From: Streptomyces griseoincarnatus
GTDB lineage: Bacteria; Actinomycetota; Actinomycetes; Streptomycetales; Streptomycetaceae
Assembly (NCBI GenBank): GCA_014649575.1
Contig: BMTH01000011.1
Span: 124,001-188,000, forward strand
Direction: 5' to 3'
DNA: 64,000 bases
This document shows positions 51,278-59,613 of the stretch, one piece after another. Below the pieces are notes generated by a model, which saw nothing but the letters and a program-made list of their open reading frames with translations, was not told where the DNA came from and made no database searches. Position 1 is the first letter of the stretch; each line of letters opens with the position of its first letter. Both the position numbers and the translations under genes were made by a program.

Positions 51278-52228
51278 CTACACGTCTTCCGTTCCCGTCA
51301 CCAGGATCACGTTCCCGAGCTCCTCGTGGTTCACGTATCGGCGCAACTGGTCGCGCAGCAGGCGCTTCGCGCGGGGGAGGAACGCGGACGTGGGTCCGCC
51401 GACGTGCGGGGTGACCAGGACGCCGGGCGCCTCCCACAACGGGTGGTCGGCGGGCAGGGGTTCGGGGTCGGTGACGTCGAGGGCCGCGGTGATGCGGCCG
51501 CTCTGCACCTCGGTGAGCAGCGCCTTGGTGTCGACGACCGGTCCGCGGGCGACGTTCACGAGGAGGGCCCCGTCCTTCATCCGGGCCAGGAACGCGGCGT
51601 CCACGAGGTGCCGGGTTCCCTCGGTCAGCGGGGTGGTCAGGACGACGACGTCCGCCTCCGGCAGCAGGGAGGGAAGTTCGGTGAGCGGATGCACCGGCCC
51701 GCGCTCCGTTGTGCGCGCGGAGCGCGCGACGCGCGCCACCCGCGCGACCTCGAACGGTACGAGCCGGTCCTCGACGGCCGCGCCGATCGAGCCGTACCCG
51801 ACGATCAGCACGGTCCGGTCGGCGAGCGCCGGCCGGAAGCCGCCCTGCCACTCCCCCCGGTCCTGGGCGCGCACGAAGCCGGGGATGCCGCGCAGGGAGG
51901 CGAGGATCAAGGTGAGCGTGAGCTCCGCGGTGCTGGCCTCGTGCACCCCGCGCGCGTTGCACAGCCGCACGCCGGAGGGCAGGTCCTTCAGGCCGGGCCG
52001 CACATGGTCGATGCCGGCCGACAGGGTCTGCACCACGCGCACGGACCGCATCCGGGGCAGCGGACGCAGGCACACCTCGGCGGGCTTCATGTACGGCACG
52101 ACGTAGAAGTCGCACTCCTCGGGGTCGGCCGGGTACGTCTCGCCGCCGTCCCAGAAGTGGTAGCGCGGACCCTCGGGGAGTCCGCCGATCTCGTCCGGAG
52201 GGAGGGGAAGCCACACGTCAGGAGTCAT
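51278..52228 (-). CDS. D-isomer-specific 2-hydroxyacid dehydrogenase
   Basis: 316 residues. NAD motif VLIVGYGSIGAAVEDRLVPFE, catalytic Arg in VNVARGPVVDTKALL, Glu in ALDVTDPEPLPADHPLW and His in LVTPHVGGPT. An N-terminal substrate domain has YVVPYMKPAEV and LSAGIDHVRPGL. It reduces or oxidises a 2-hydroxy/2-oxo acid with NAD(P)H; the substrate is unknown. It is divergent from the aldo/keto reductase gene across 75 bp. Confidence 0.92.
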   Translation of the reverse strand: MTPDVWLPLPPDEIGGLPEGPRYHFWDGGETYPADPEECDFYVVPYMKPAEVCLRPLPRMRSVRVVQTLSAGIDHVRPGLKDLPSGVRLCNARGVHEASTAELTLTLILASLRGIPGFVRAQDRGEWQGGFRPALADRTVLIVGYGSIGAAVEDRLVPFEVARVARVARSARTTERGPVHPLTELPSLLPEADVVVLTTPLTEGTRHLVDAAFLARMKDGALLVNVARGPVVDTKALLTEVQSGRITAALDVTDPEPLPADHPLWEAPGVLVTPHVGGPTSAFLPRAKRLLRDQLRRYVNHEELGNVILVTGTEDV

Positions 52229-52303
52229 GCCACGGAGGCTAGTTCAGGCCGCCCGGACGGCAGAGGTTAGGTTGGGGGACCGGAGAGGGAGGGTCACGAG
52301 CAG

Positions 52304-53302
52304 GTGGAGCGCAGGACGATCGGCGCGGCGGCGCTCTCGGTGGGCGCGGTAGGCCTCGGATGCATGCCGATGAGCTGGGCCTACAGCACGTCCAGGCAGC
52401 GCGGTGAGGAGTCGCTGAGGGCGGTGCACCGGGCGCTGGACGCGGGCTCGTCCCTCCTCGACACGGCCGACATGTACGGCCCGTTCACCAACGAGCTGCT
52501 GCTCGGGCGGGTGCTGAAGGAGCGGCGTGCCGACGCCTTCGTGTCGACGAAGGTCGGGCTGCTGGTGGGCGACCAGCACATCGTGGCCAACGGCCGTCCC
52601 GGGTACGTCAGGCGGGCCTGCGACGCGTCGCTGCGGCGGCTGCAGACCGATGTGATCGACCTCTACCAGCTGCACCGCGCCGACCCGGAGGTCCCGGTCG
52701 AGGAGACCTGGGGGGCGATGGCGGAGCTGGTGCGGGCGGGCAAGGTGCGGGCGCTGGGCCTGTGCGCGGTCGGGGCGCGCTCGTCGCGGCGGCCCGGGGC
52801 GCGGCTGCACGACGCGACCGTCCGGCAGCTGGAGCGGGTGCAGCAGGTGTTCCCGGTGAGCGCGGTACAGGCGGAGCTGTCGGTGTGGTCGCCGGAGGCG
52901 CTGGAGACGCTGCTGCCCTGGTGCGAGGCGCGGAGCGTGGGCTTCCTGGCGGCGATGCCGCTGGGGAACGGCTTCCTGACCGGGACGCTGACGCCGGGCG
53001 AGGGGTTCGAGGCGGACGACCTGCGGGCCCGGCACCCGCGGTTCACGGCCGAGATGATGGCCGCGAACCAGCCGATCGTGGCCGGTCTGCGCCGGATCGC
53101 GCGCCGGCACGGGGAACACGTCACCCCGGCGCAGGTCGCCCTGGCCTGGGTGCTGAGCCGCGGCCGGCAGGTGATCCCGGTGCCGGGAGCCAAGCGGGAG
53201 CGGTGGGTGGCGGAGAACGCGGCGGCGGCCGGGCTCCGGCTGGCCGACGAGGACCTGGCGGAGATCGCGGGCCTGCCTCCGGCCCAGGGGTCGTGGGACT
53301 GA
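52304..53302 (+). CDS. Aldo/keto reductase
   Basis: 332 residues from GTG 52304 with GGAGAGGGAGGG upstream. AKR barrel motifs: LLDTADMYGPFTNELLLGRVL (Asp, Tyr), STKVGLL (Lys), DLYQLHRADPEVPVEE (His), and the C-terminal cofactor loop IPVPGAKRERWVAENAAA. It resembles the AKR12/13 group. It reduces carbonyl groups with NADPH; the natural substrate is not evident. It precedes the sugar dehydrogenase lipoprotein gene by 110 bp. Confidence 0.93.
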   Translation: MERRTIGAAALSVGAVGLGCMPMSWAYSTSRQRGEESLRAVHRALDAGSSLLDTADMYGPFTNELLLGRVLKERRADAFVSTKVGLLVGDQHIVANGRPGYVRRACDASLRRLQTDVIDLYQLHRADPEVPVEETWGAMAELVRAGKVRALGLCAVGARSSRRPGARLHDATVRQLERVQQVFPVSAVQAELSVWSPEALETLLPWCEARSVGFLAAMPLGNGFLTGTLTPGEGFEADDLRARHPRFTAEMMAANQPIVAGLRRIARRHGEHVTPAQVALAWVLSRGRQVIPVPGAKRERWVAENAAAAGLRLADEDLAEIAGLPPAQGSWD

Positions 53303-53411
53303 GTGGCCCCGCCCCCGCGGTGTCCCGAGGTTCGGGGCCGGCGAAGCGGGAACCTGTGAGGCGCGAGCGGTGTATGACAGACAGAACCCGCCGCGTCGAA
53401 GGGACGACATC

Positions 53412-54569
53412 GTGCAACGACGAGCCGTGCCGGCCGTGCTGGCCGCCGCCGCGCTCCTGCTGACCGCCGGCTGCTCCTCCGACGAGAGGGCGCCACAGGA
53501 GAAGGACGCGGCCGCCTCCTCGGCCGCCGCGGCCCCGTCCTCCCCGTCCGGGAAGGCGGAGGAGACCCCGCCCGCGAAGGGCTCGGTGACGGTGGTCCGC
53601 GAGGTGGCCACGGGGCTGGCCAGCCCTTGGGGCCTGGCCCCGGTCGGGGACGGCGACCTCCTGGTGTCCTCGCGCGACGAGGCCACGATCACCCGGGTCG
53701 ACGGGAAGACGGGGAAGAAGACGGAGCTGGGCGAGGTGCCCGGGGTGGCGCCCGACGGCGAGGGGGGCCTGCTGGGCATCGCCCTCTCCCCCGACTTCGC
53801 CTCGGACCACATGATCTACGCGTACTTCACCTCGGCCTCCGACAACCGCATCGTGCGCATGCTGTACAACGAGCGGAAGCCGGCGGGTGAGCAGCTCGGG
53901 GCGCCCGACACGGTGTTCCGGGGCATCCCCAAGGGCGTGATCCACAACGGCGGCCGGATCGCCTTCGGCCCGGACCGCATGCTGTACGCGGGCACGGGCG
54001 AGAGCGGCGACACCGGGCTGTCCCAGGACAAGAAGTCCCTCGGCGGCAAGATCCTGCGGATGACCCCGGACGGCGAACCGGCCCCGGGCAACCCGTTCCC
54101 CGACTCCCCCGTGTACTCCTACGGCCACCGCAATGTGCAGGGCCTGGCCTGGGACGGTGAACAGCGGCTGTTCGCCTCGGAGTTCGGGCAGAACACCTGG
54201 GACGAGCTGAACGCGATCGCGCCGGGCGACAACTACGGCTGGCCGGAGGCCGAGGGCCACGCGGACGAGGGCGGCTTCCACAACCCGATCGCCCAGTGGA
54301 GCACCGAGGAGGCCTCGCCCAGCGGCATCGCGTACGCCGAGGGGTCCGTCTGGATGGCGGGGCTGCGGGGCGAGCGGCTGTGGCGGATCCCCCTCAAGGG
54401 CACGGAGGCCTCCGCGAAGCCGCAGGCGTTCCTGGAGGACGAGTACGGCCGGCTGCGCACGGTGGTCGCGGCGGGCGGCGACCGGCTGTGGCTGGTGACC
54501 AGCAACACCGACGGCCGGGGTGATCCGACGCCGGAGGACGACCGTGTGCTGGAGCTGCGGGTCGAATAG
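53412..54569 (+). CDS. Lipoprotein glucose/sorbosone dehydrogenase (PQQ-dependent aldose dehydrogenase type)
   Basis: 385 residues from GTG 53412. A lipoprotein signal with lipobox LTAGC (Cys about 21), an Ala/Ser/Pro linker to about 60, then the six-bladed propeller of the GSDH family: ATGLASPWGLAPVGDGDLLV, GEGGLLGIALSPDFA, GVIHNGGRIAFGPDRMLYAGTG and YSYGHRNVQGLAWD with the expected His and Arg residues. It probably oxidises an aldose outside the membrane with PQQ. Confidence 0.92.
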   Translation: MQRRAVPAVLAAAALLLTAGCSSDERAPQEKDAAASSAAAAPSSPSGKAEETPPAKGSVTVVREVATGLASPWGLAPVGDGDLLVSSRDEATITRVDGKTGKKTELGEVPGVAPDGEGGLLGIALSPDFASDHMIYAYFTSASDNRIVRMLYNERKPAGEQLGAPDTVFRGIPKGVIHNGGRIAFGPDRMLYAGTGESGDTGLSQDKKSLGGKILRMTPDGEPAPGNPFPDSPVYSYGHRNVQGLAWDGEQRLFASEFGQNTWDELNAIAPGDNYGWPEAEGHADEGGFHNPIAQWSTEEASPSGIAYAEGSVWMAGLRGERLWRIPLKGTEASAKPQAFLEDEYGRLRTVVAAGGDRLWLVTSNTDGRGDPTPEDDRVLELRVE

Positions 54570-54572
54570 CGG

Positions 54573-54797
54573 CTACTCCGCCTTCCGCGGGAGGTCCGGG
54601 GCGGCGTCCCCGCTGCCGTCCGTCTCCTCGTCCGCGGGGGCCGGGCGGCGGACGGTGACCTTCCCGGAGGCGAGGTCTATCGGCCCGCGTCCGGGGTCGG
54701 CGTCGCCGACGTCCTCCCGGGTCAGCGCCAGGCGCTTCTGCTCGTCCTGGGTGTGCTTGCGCCCGGGGGAGAACAGTTCCTCGAAGGCGTTGAACAT
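54573..54797 (-). CDS. DUF6191-like small protein
   Basis: 74 residues from ATG 54797 with AAAGGGGAG upstream. MFNAFEELFSPGRKHTQDEQ, LTREDVGDADPGRGPIDLASGKVTVRRP is a recurring small-protein pattern in Streptomyces; function unknown. The tail is acidic and probably disordered. It starts 43 bp after the LAL regulator on the same strand and its end nearly meets the converging sugar dehydrogenase gene (3 bp). Confidence 0.8.
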   Translation of the reverse strand: MFNAFEELFSPGRKHTQDEQKRLALTREDVGDADPGRGPIDLASGKVTVRRPAPADEETDGSGDAAPDLPRKAE

Positions 54798-54840
54798 CGC
54801 TCCCCTTTCGCAGGGCGCCCCGGGCCCGGGCCGCTGTGTC

Positions 54841-57800
54841 CTACACCGATTGTCGCGCGGCGGCGAGATTTCCGGATCCGCCGGGAGAACCGTCCGGGAA
54901 CAGGCCGAGGCGGTGGGCCACCGCCGCCGCCTCGCCGCGGCCGGAGACGCCCAGCTTGGCGAGGATGTTCGACACATGGACGCTGGCCGTCTTCGGCGAG
55001 ATGAACAGCTCCTCGGCGATCCGCCGGTTGGTGTGCCCGGCCGCCACCAGGCGCAGCACGTCCCGCTCCCTGCTGGTCAGACCGAGCGCCTCGGCCGGGT
55101 CGACGGGCGCCGGAGCCGGCACCTCGCGCGGGGCGGGCGTCAGCGCCAGGCGGCCCCGGCGGGCCAGCAGAGCGGCGTCCCGGGCCAGCGGCGCCGCGCC
55201 CAGGTGGGTGGCGACGGCGTCGACCAGGCGCAGCAGCTCGGTGGCGCGGGCCCGCTCGTCCTCGCCCCCGCCGGCGGCCAGCAACGCCTCGGCGAGCCGG
55301 AGGCGGACGCAGGCGAGGTCGTGGGGCCGCCCCAGCGGCTCCAGCGCGGCGACGGCCTCGGCCCAGGCGTCCGGCTCGCCCTTGCCCTCGGCGCGCAGCA
55401 GTTCGGCGCGCAGCCACTGGTCGTGGGCCTGCCACAGGGGCACCCCCGTGGCGAGGTTCCTCGCCGCCTCCCGGATGCGGTCCAGGACCTCCGGACGGCC
55501 CGGTTCGGTGGCGGGGTCGCCGTACCGGTCGGCCTCGGCGGTGGTGGCGGCGAGGAGCAGGGGCCAGGCGTAGCGCTGGGTGCCGGGCGGGAAGCCGGCG
55601 TCGAGCGCGGCGAACAGTTCGGCGCGGGCGTCCTCGGGGCGGCCCTCGGCGGCGGCGACGCGGAGGGCGACGTACTTCATCGGCAGGGCGTACTGGGGCA
55701 TCGGGTCGTGGGTGCCGAAGTGGGCGCGCGCCTCGGCGAGGCAGCGGGCCGCCTCGGCGGTGTCCCCCCGCAGGTGGGCGAGATGCGCCAGGCGCATCGA
55801 GCCGCCGGCGCGCGGCTTGGCGCTCTGCTCGATCCGCTGCGAGTTGGCCGCTGCGCGGGCGGCGTCCTCCCAGCGCCCGACGGACAGCAGGGACTCGGCG
55901 AGGTTGCCCCACACCCATCCCTCGGAGTCCAGCAGGCCGAGCCGCCGGGTGACCCCGACCCCCTCCTCGAGGAGCCGCACGGCCTCCTCCGAGCGGCCGA
56001 CGCCCTCCAGCACGGAGGGCAGGTTGACGAAGGCGCGGGCCAGCACCATGTCGACGCCCAGGTCGGTCGCCCGCTGCTTGACCTCGTACATCTCCGCGAG
56101 TCCCGCCTCGATGTCGCCGGCGTCGACCATGAGGCCGCCGAGGGTGAGCCGGGCGTGGAGCTCGATGTCGTGGGCCCCGACCATGCGGGCGTACTCGACG
56201 GCGCGTTCCGCGTCGGCCATGGCGTCGGGGCCGGGGTCGTGCAGCATCGACCAGCCGGCGACGGAGGCGAGCACCTCGGCGTGCACCTCGGAGGGCGGCA
56301 GTCCGCGTACCAGTTCCTGCGCGGTGCCCAGTTCCTCCCAGCCGTCGCCGCGGGCGAGGGCCTGGGTGAGCCGGGAGCGCTGCACCCAGAACCAGGCGGC
56401 GCGCAGCGGGTCGGGGTCCTCGTCCAGGAGGCGCAGCGCCCGCCTGGTGAGCTTCAGGGAGCGTTCGCGTTCGCCGCAGAGGCGGCCGGCCACCGCCGCC
56501 TCGGCCAGCAGGTCGAGGTGGCGCAGCGGCCGCGTGGCGGCGGCGTCGGCGCGGGGGCCCTCGTCGCAGCCGGGCGGCGGGGGCGGGTAGGCCTCGGCGT
56601 GGTCGAGCGGCCGCAGTCCGGCGCGCACGGCGTCGGGGACGGCGTCCCACAGCTCCATCGCCCGTTCCAGCAGGCGGAGTTGCTCGGCGTAGGCGTGGCG
56701 CCTGCGGGCCACGACGGAGGCGTCGAGGACGGCGGGCAGGGCCTTGGCGGCGTCGTGGGCGTGGTACCAGTAGCTGGCCAGCCGGGTGGGCCGCTCGTCG
56801 GCGGGGACGAGCGCGGGGTGGGCCTCCAGGGCCTCGGCGAAGCGGCGGTTGAGCCGGGAGCGTTCGCCGGGCAGCAGGTCGTCGCTGACGGCCTCGCGGA
56901 CCAGGGAGTGCCGGAAGCGGTAACCGTCGCGGTCGGGGGCGGGCGTGAGGATGCCGGCGTTGACGGCGGCGCGCAGGGCCTCGATGAGGTCGTCCTCGCC
57001 GAGTCCCGCGACGGCGGCGAGCAGCCGGTCCTCGACGGTGGAGCCGCCCTCGGCGACGGTGCGGACGACCCGCTGGGCGCTCTCCGGCAGGTTCTCGACC
57101 CTGACCAGGAGCAGGTCCCGCAGGGAGTCGGTGAGGCCGGTGCGGCAGCCCTCGTCGGCGGCGACGGCGAGTTCCTCGACGAAGAAGGCGTTGCCGTCGG
57201 AGCGTTCGAAGATGTCGTCCACGCGGTCCGGTTCGGGTTCGCGGTCGAGGATGCCGGCGATCTGCCGGTGCACCTCCTCGCGGCTGAAGCGGCCCAGTTC
57301 GACGCGGTGGACGGTACGCAGCCGGTCGAGTTCGGCGAGGAGGGGGCGCAGCGGGTGGCGGCGGTGGATGTCGTCGGAGCGGTAGGTGGCGAGGACGACG
57401 AGGCGGCCGGTGCGCAGCGTGCGGAAGAGATAGGCGAGCAGATGGCGGGTGGAGGCGTCGGCCCAGTGCAGGTCCTCCAGGACGAGGACGACGGTGTGCT
57501 CGGCGGCGACCCGCTCCAGCAGCCGGGCGGTGAGCTCGAAGAGGCGGGCCATGCCCTGTTCGTCGCGGCGGGCCTCGCGGGCGGCGGCGACGGCGAGTTC
57601 GGGCAGCAGCCTGGCGAGCTCCTCCTCCTGCCCCTCGGCGGCGGCCGTGAGCTGTTCGGGCAGTTCCCGGCGCAGCTGGCGCAGGGCCGTGGAGAAGGGG
57701 GCGAAGGGCAGGCCGTCGGCGCCGATCTCCACGCATCCGCCGAGGGCGACGACCCCGCCCCGGTCGCGGACGGCGGCGGCGAACTCCTCCACGAGACGGG

Positions 57801-57948
57801 TCTTGCCCACCCCGGCCTCGCCGCCGACCAGCAGCGCCTGCGGTTCACCGGCGTCGGCCCGGGCGAACGCGTCGATCAGGGTGGCGAGTTCACCGGTGCG
57901 GCCGACGAACACGGGACTGACGGACTTGGTCTCCACGCCTCCGAGCAT
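54841..57948 (-). CDS. LAL-type (LuxR-family, AAA ATPase) transcriptional regulator
   Basis: About 1035 residues from ATG 57948 (MLGGVETKSVSPVFVGRTGEL); the start is uncertain because no good ribosome-binding site is seen. Walker A is GGEAGVGKTRLV (about 42-53) and Walker B VVLVLEDLHWADAS. A long helical TPR-like region follows, then a C-terminal LuxR helix-turn-helix (LTSRERDVLRLVAAGHTNRRIAEEL, about 965-1010). LAL regulators activate transcription in response to a ligand sensed by the central region. Target genes are not evident. Confidence 0.9.
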   Translation of the reverse strand: MLGGVETKSVSPVFVGRTGELATLIDAFARADAGEPQALLVGGEAGVGKTRLVEEFAAAVRDRGGVVALGGCVEIGADGLPFAPFSTALRQLRRELPEQLTAAAEGQEEELARLLPELAVAAAREARRDEQGMARLFELTARLLERVAAEHTVVLVLEDLHWADASTRHLLAYLFRTLRTGRLVVLATYRSDDIHRRHPLRPLLAELDRLRTVHRVELGRFSREEVHRQIAGILDREPEPDRVDDIFERSDGNAFFVEELAVAADEGCRTGLTDSLRDLLLVRVENLPESAQRVVRTVAEGGSTVEDRLLAAVAGLGEDDLIEALRAAVNAGILTPAPDRDGYRFRHSLVREAVSDDLLPGERSRLNRRFAEALEAHPALVPADERPTRLASYWYHAHDAAKALPAVLDASVVARRRHAYAEQLRLLERAMELWDAVPDAVRAGLRPLDHAEAYPPPPPGCDEGPRADAAATRPLRHLDLLAEAAVAGRLCGERERSLKLTRRALRLLDEDPDPLRAAWFWVQRSRLTQALARGDGWEELGTAQELVRGLPPSEVHAEVLASVAGWSMLHDPGPDAMADAERAVEYARMVGAHDIELHARLTLGGLMVDAGDIEAGLAEMYEVKQRATDLGVDMVLARAFVNLPSVLEGVGRSEEAVRLLEEGVGVTRRLGLLDSEGWVWGNLAESLLSVGRWEDAARAAANSQRIEQSAKPRAGGSMRLAHLAHLRGDTAEAARCLAEARAHFGTHDPMPQYALPMKYVALRVAAAEGRPEDARAELFAALDAGFPPGTQRYAWPLLLAATTAEADRYGDPATEPGRPEVLDRIREAARNLATGVPLWQAHDQWLRAELLRAEGKGEPDAWAEAVAALEPLGRPHDLACVRLRLAEALLAAGGGEDERARATELLRLVDAVATHLGAAPLARDAALLARRGRLALTPAPREVPAPAPVDPAEALGLTSRERDVLRLVAAGHTNRRIAEELFISPKTASVHVSNILAKLGVSGRGEAAAVAHRLGLFPDGSPGGSGNLAAARQSV

Positions 57949-58100
57949 CGCATGCGCCCGCGGCGGCGGCGCAGCGGTTTTCTTCTCCTGGTGCACCGGC
58001 ACGGGGCCCCTTTCCTCTCGTCCCGGACGTCTCCTCCGGCCGTGCGCGCCGACGAGGGGGCGGCGGTCGCTTCCCGGCGGCCGCCGCCCCCGGGCGGTGC

Positions 58101-58280
58101 TCATGCGGTCCGGGCGAACCAGGACCGGCGCCGGGTATGGCTCTCGGGCCCGGCGCCGCGTGCGGCGGCTCCCCGGCGGGCGGCGCGGCGGACCCGTACC
58201 GCCTCGCGGACCCGGCGCTCCGCCTCGGCCTGGCGGACCAGGTCGTCGTGGCGGAGCCGGTGCAGCTCGATCTCGAACAT
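58101..58280 (-). CDS. Small basic hypothetical protein
   Basis: 59 residues from ATG 58280 with GGGGGAA upstream. MFEIELHRLRHDDLVRQAEAE is followed by an Arg/Ala-rich helix (RRVREAVRVRRAARRGAAAR) and RRRSWFARTA at the end. It is probably one long basic helix; no family is recognised beyond similar short proteins expected in streptomycetes. It lies 152 bp upstream of the LAL gene on the same strand. Confidence 0.65.
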   Translation of the reverse strand: MFEIELHRLRHDDLVRQAEAERRVREAVRVRRAARRGAAARGAGPESHTRRRSWFARTA

Positions 58281-58459
58281 GATGGTTCCCCCCTGGGATC
58301 CGGTGTCGGCATCGCGTTCTGCGATGCCTCCACCTTCGTCTCCAAGGCGGGCGGGCCGCATCGGGAGAGTTCCATATCTCCACGGGGGGTGACGCCTTAG
58401 AAGTCGCGTCGGTAGGAGCGGACCCGTGAGGCCGGCGCCTAAGAGGGTGCCTAGGACCC

Positions 58460-59008
58460 TCAGGAGGCCGCGGGCAGGCCCAGCAAGACGCCCGTGTACG
58501 TGAGCGCCGCGAGCAGCAGCCCGATGACGCCGAGGGTGACGCCGGCCCAGGCGACCGACCTGGTCCACGGCGCCTGCACGGTGCGGCCGGGCGCGCCGAA
58601 CGCGGGCCGGACCAGGACCACCACGCCGGTGATCAGCGCGACGAGGGCGAACAGGCCGCCCCACAGCGCGGTGGTGTTCCAGGCGTCGCCGTAGACCTCC
58701 TTGATCTGGGTGGCGACGCTCGCGTCGGCGGCGGTGCGCAGCTGGCCCACCAGGGTCTCGCGGGCCGCGGCCACCGTGCCCGGCCAGCCGCCGGTGAGGG
58801 AGACCAGGCCGAGCGCTACGGAGACGACCGCAGCCGCGCCCTGTCCGGTCGCGGAGGGGGCCCCGGCCGGCTCGGCGTGCTCCTCGGCGGCGGTGTCCTC
58901 CGGCCCGGCGGCGGCCTCCTCCGGGCGCTCCGCCGTCTGCGCATCGGGTTCCACCGCGGTCGCCGCGGTGGTTCCGGTTACGGTCTCGTCCTCTGTCTTC
59001 TCAGCCAT
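58460..59008 (-). CDS. Membrane protein of unknown function
   Basis: 182 residues from ATG 59008. The first 55 residues are acidic and disordered (EDETVTGTTAATAVEPDAQ). Three hydrophobic segments follow: AAAVVSVALGLVSLTGGW, TALWGGLFALVALITGVVVLV and VAWAGVTLGVIGLLLAALTY. Between the first two is a soluble loop (LVGQLRTAADASVATQIKEVYGD). No function is recognised. It lies 35 bp downstream of the acetyltransferase gene, in the same direction. Confidence 0.8.
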   Translation of the reverse strand: MAEKTEDETVTGTTAATAVEPDAQTAERPEEAAAGPEDTAAEEHAEPAGAPSATGQGAAAVVSVALGLVSLTGGWPGTVAAARETLVGQLRTAADASVATQIKEVYGDAWNTTALWGGLFALVALITGVVVLVRPAFGAPGRTVQAPWTRSVAWAGVTLGVIGLLLAALTYTGVLLGLPAAS

Positions 59009-59043
59009 ACTCCGCACCGTACGGAGGCCGTCTGAGATTCCGC

Positions 59044-59613
59044 TTAATGCCTTTCGAGCAGTTCGCGCGCAGCGCGCCACTCGGGGGCGAGCAGGGACCA
59101 GACCTCCAGGTCGTGCCGTACGCCGTGGTGGAGGTGGGCCTCGCGGCGGACGCCGTCGCGGGTCATGCCGAGCCGGCGGGCGACGGCGACGCTGGCGGTG
59201 TTGCCGGACGCGGCGACCCATTCGACGCGGTGGATGCCGCGTTCCTCGACGGCCCAGTCGATAAGGACCCGCATGGCGCGGGTGACCAGTCCGCGTCCGG
59301 TGCCGGCGGGCTCCAGCCAGCAGCCGACCTCGCAGGTGCCGGCCGCCGCGTCGAAGTTGAGAGTGAGGACCCCGCCGACCAGCGTGCCGTCCAGCCACAG
59401 CCCGTGGAGCGAGGCCGTGTCGGCGGCGCGCAGGTCGGCGTACCGCTGGAGCGCCTCCCGCGCGCCGTCCAGGTCGGTGGCGCGGGAGCCGAAGGGGACG
59501 AACCGGTTGATGAACTCACGGCCCCGGTCCAGGTGCGCGAGGAACTCCTCGGCGTGCCAGATCTCCAGGGGGCGCATCTCGGCGCCGTCGTCACCCAGTC
59601 GTATCGCGTACAT
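59044..59613 (-). CDS. GNAT acetyltransferase, RimJ/RimL type
   Basis: 189 residues from ATG 59613. FINRFVPFGSRATDLDGAREAL, LVGGVLTLNFDAAAGTCEVGCWLEPAGTGRGLVTRAM (acetyl-CoA loop) and HRVEWVAASGNTASVAVARRLGMTRDGVRRE are typical of RimJ/RimL N-acetyltransferases. The target could be a protein N-terminus or a small amine. Its start overlaps the end of the MMPL gene by 23 bp, so the two are co-translated. Confidence 0.92.
   Translation of the reverse strand: MYAIRLGDDGAEMRPLEIWHAEEFLAHLDRGREFINRFVPFGSRATDLDGAREALQRYADLRAADTASLHGLWLDGTLVGGVLTLNFDAAAGTCEVGCWLEPAGTGRGLVTRAMRVLIDWAVEERGIHRVEWVAASGNTASVAVARRLGMTRDGVRREAHLHHGVRHDLEVWSLLAPEWRAARELLERH

Noticed and set aside
54520..58392. Long plus-strand open frame opposite the LAL regulator
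   Set aside because: The minus strand has clear Walker and LuxR motifs; the plus frame has none.
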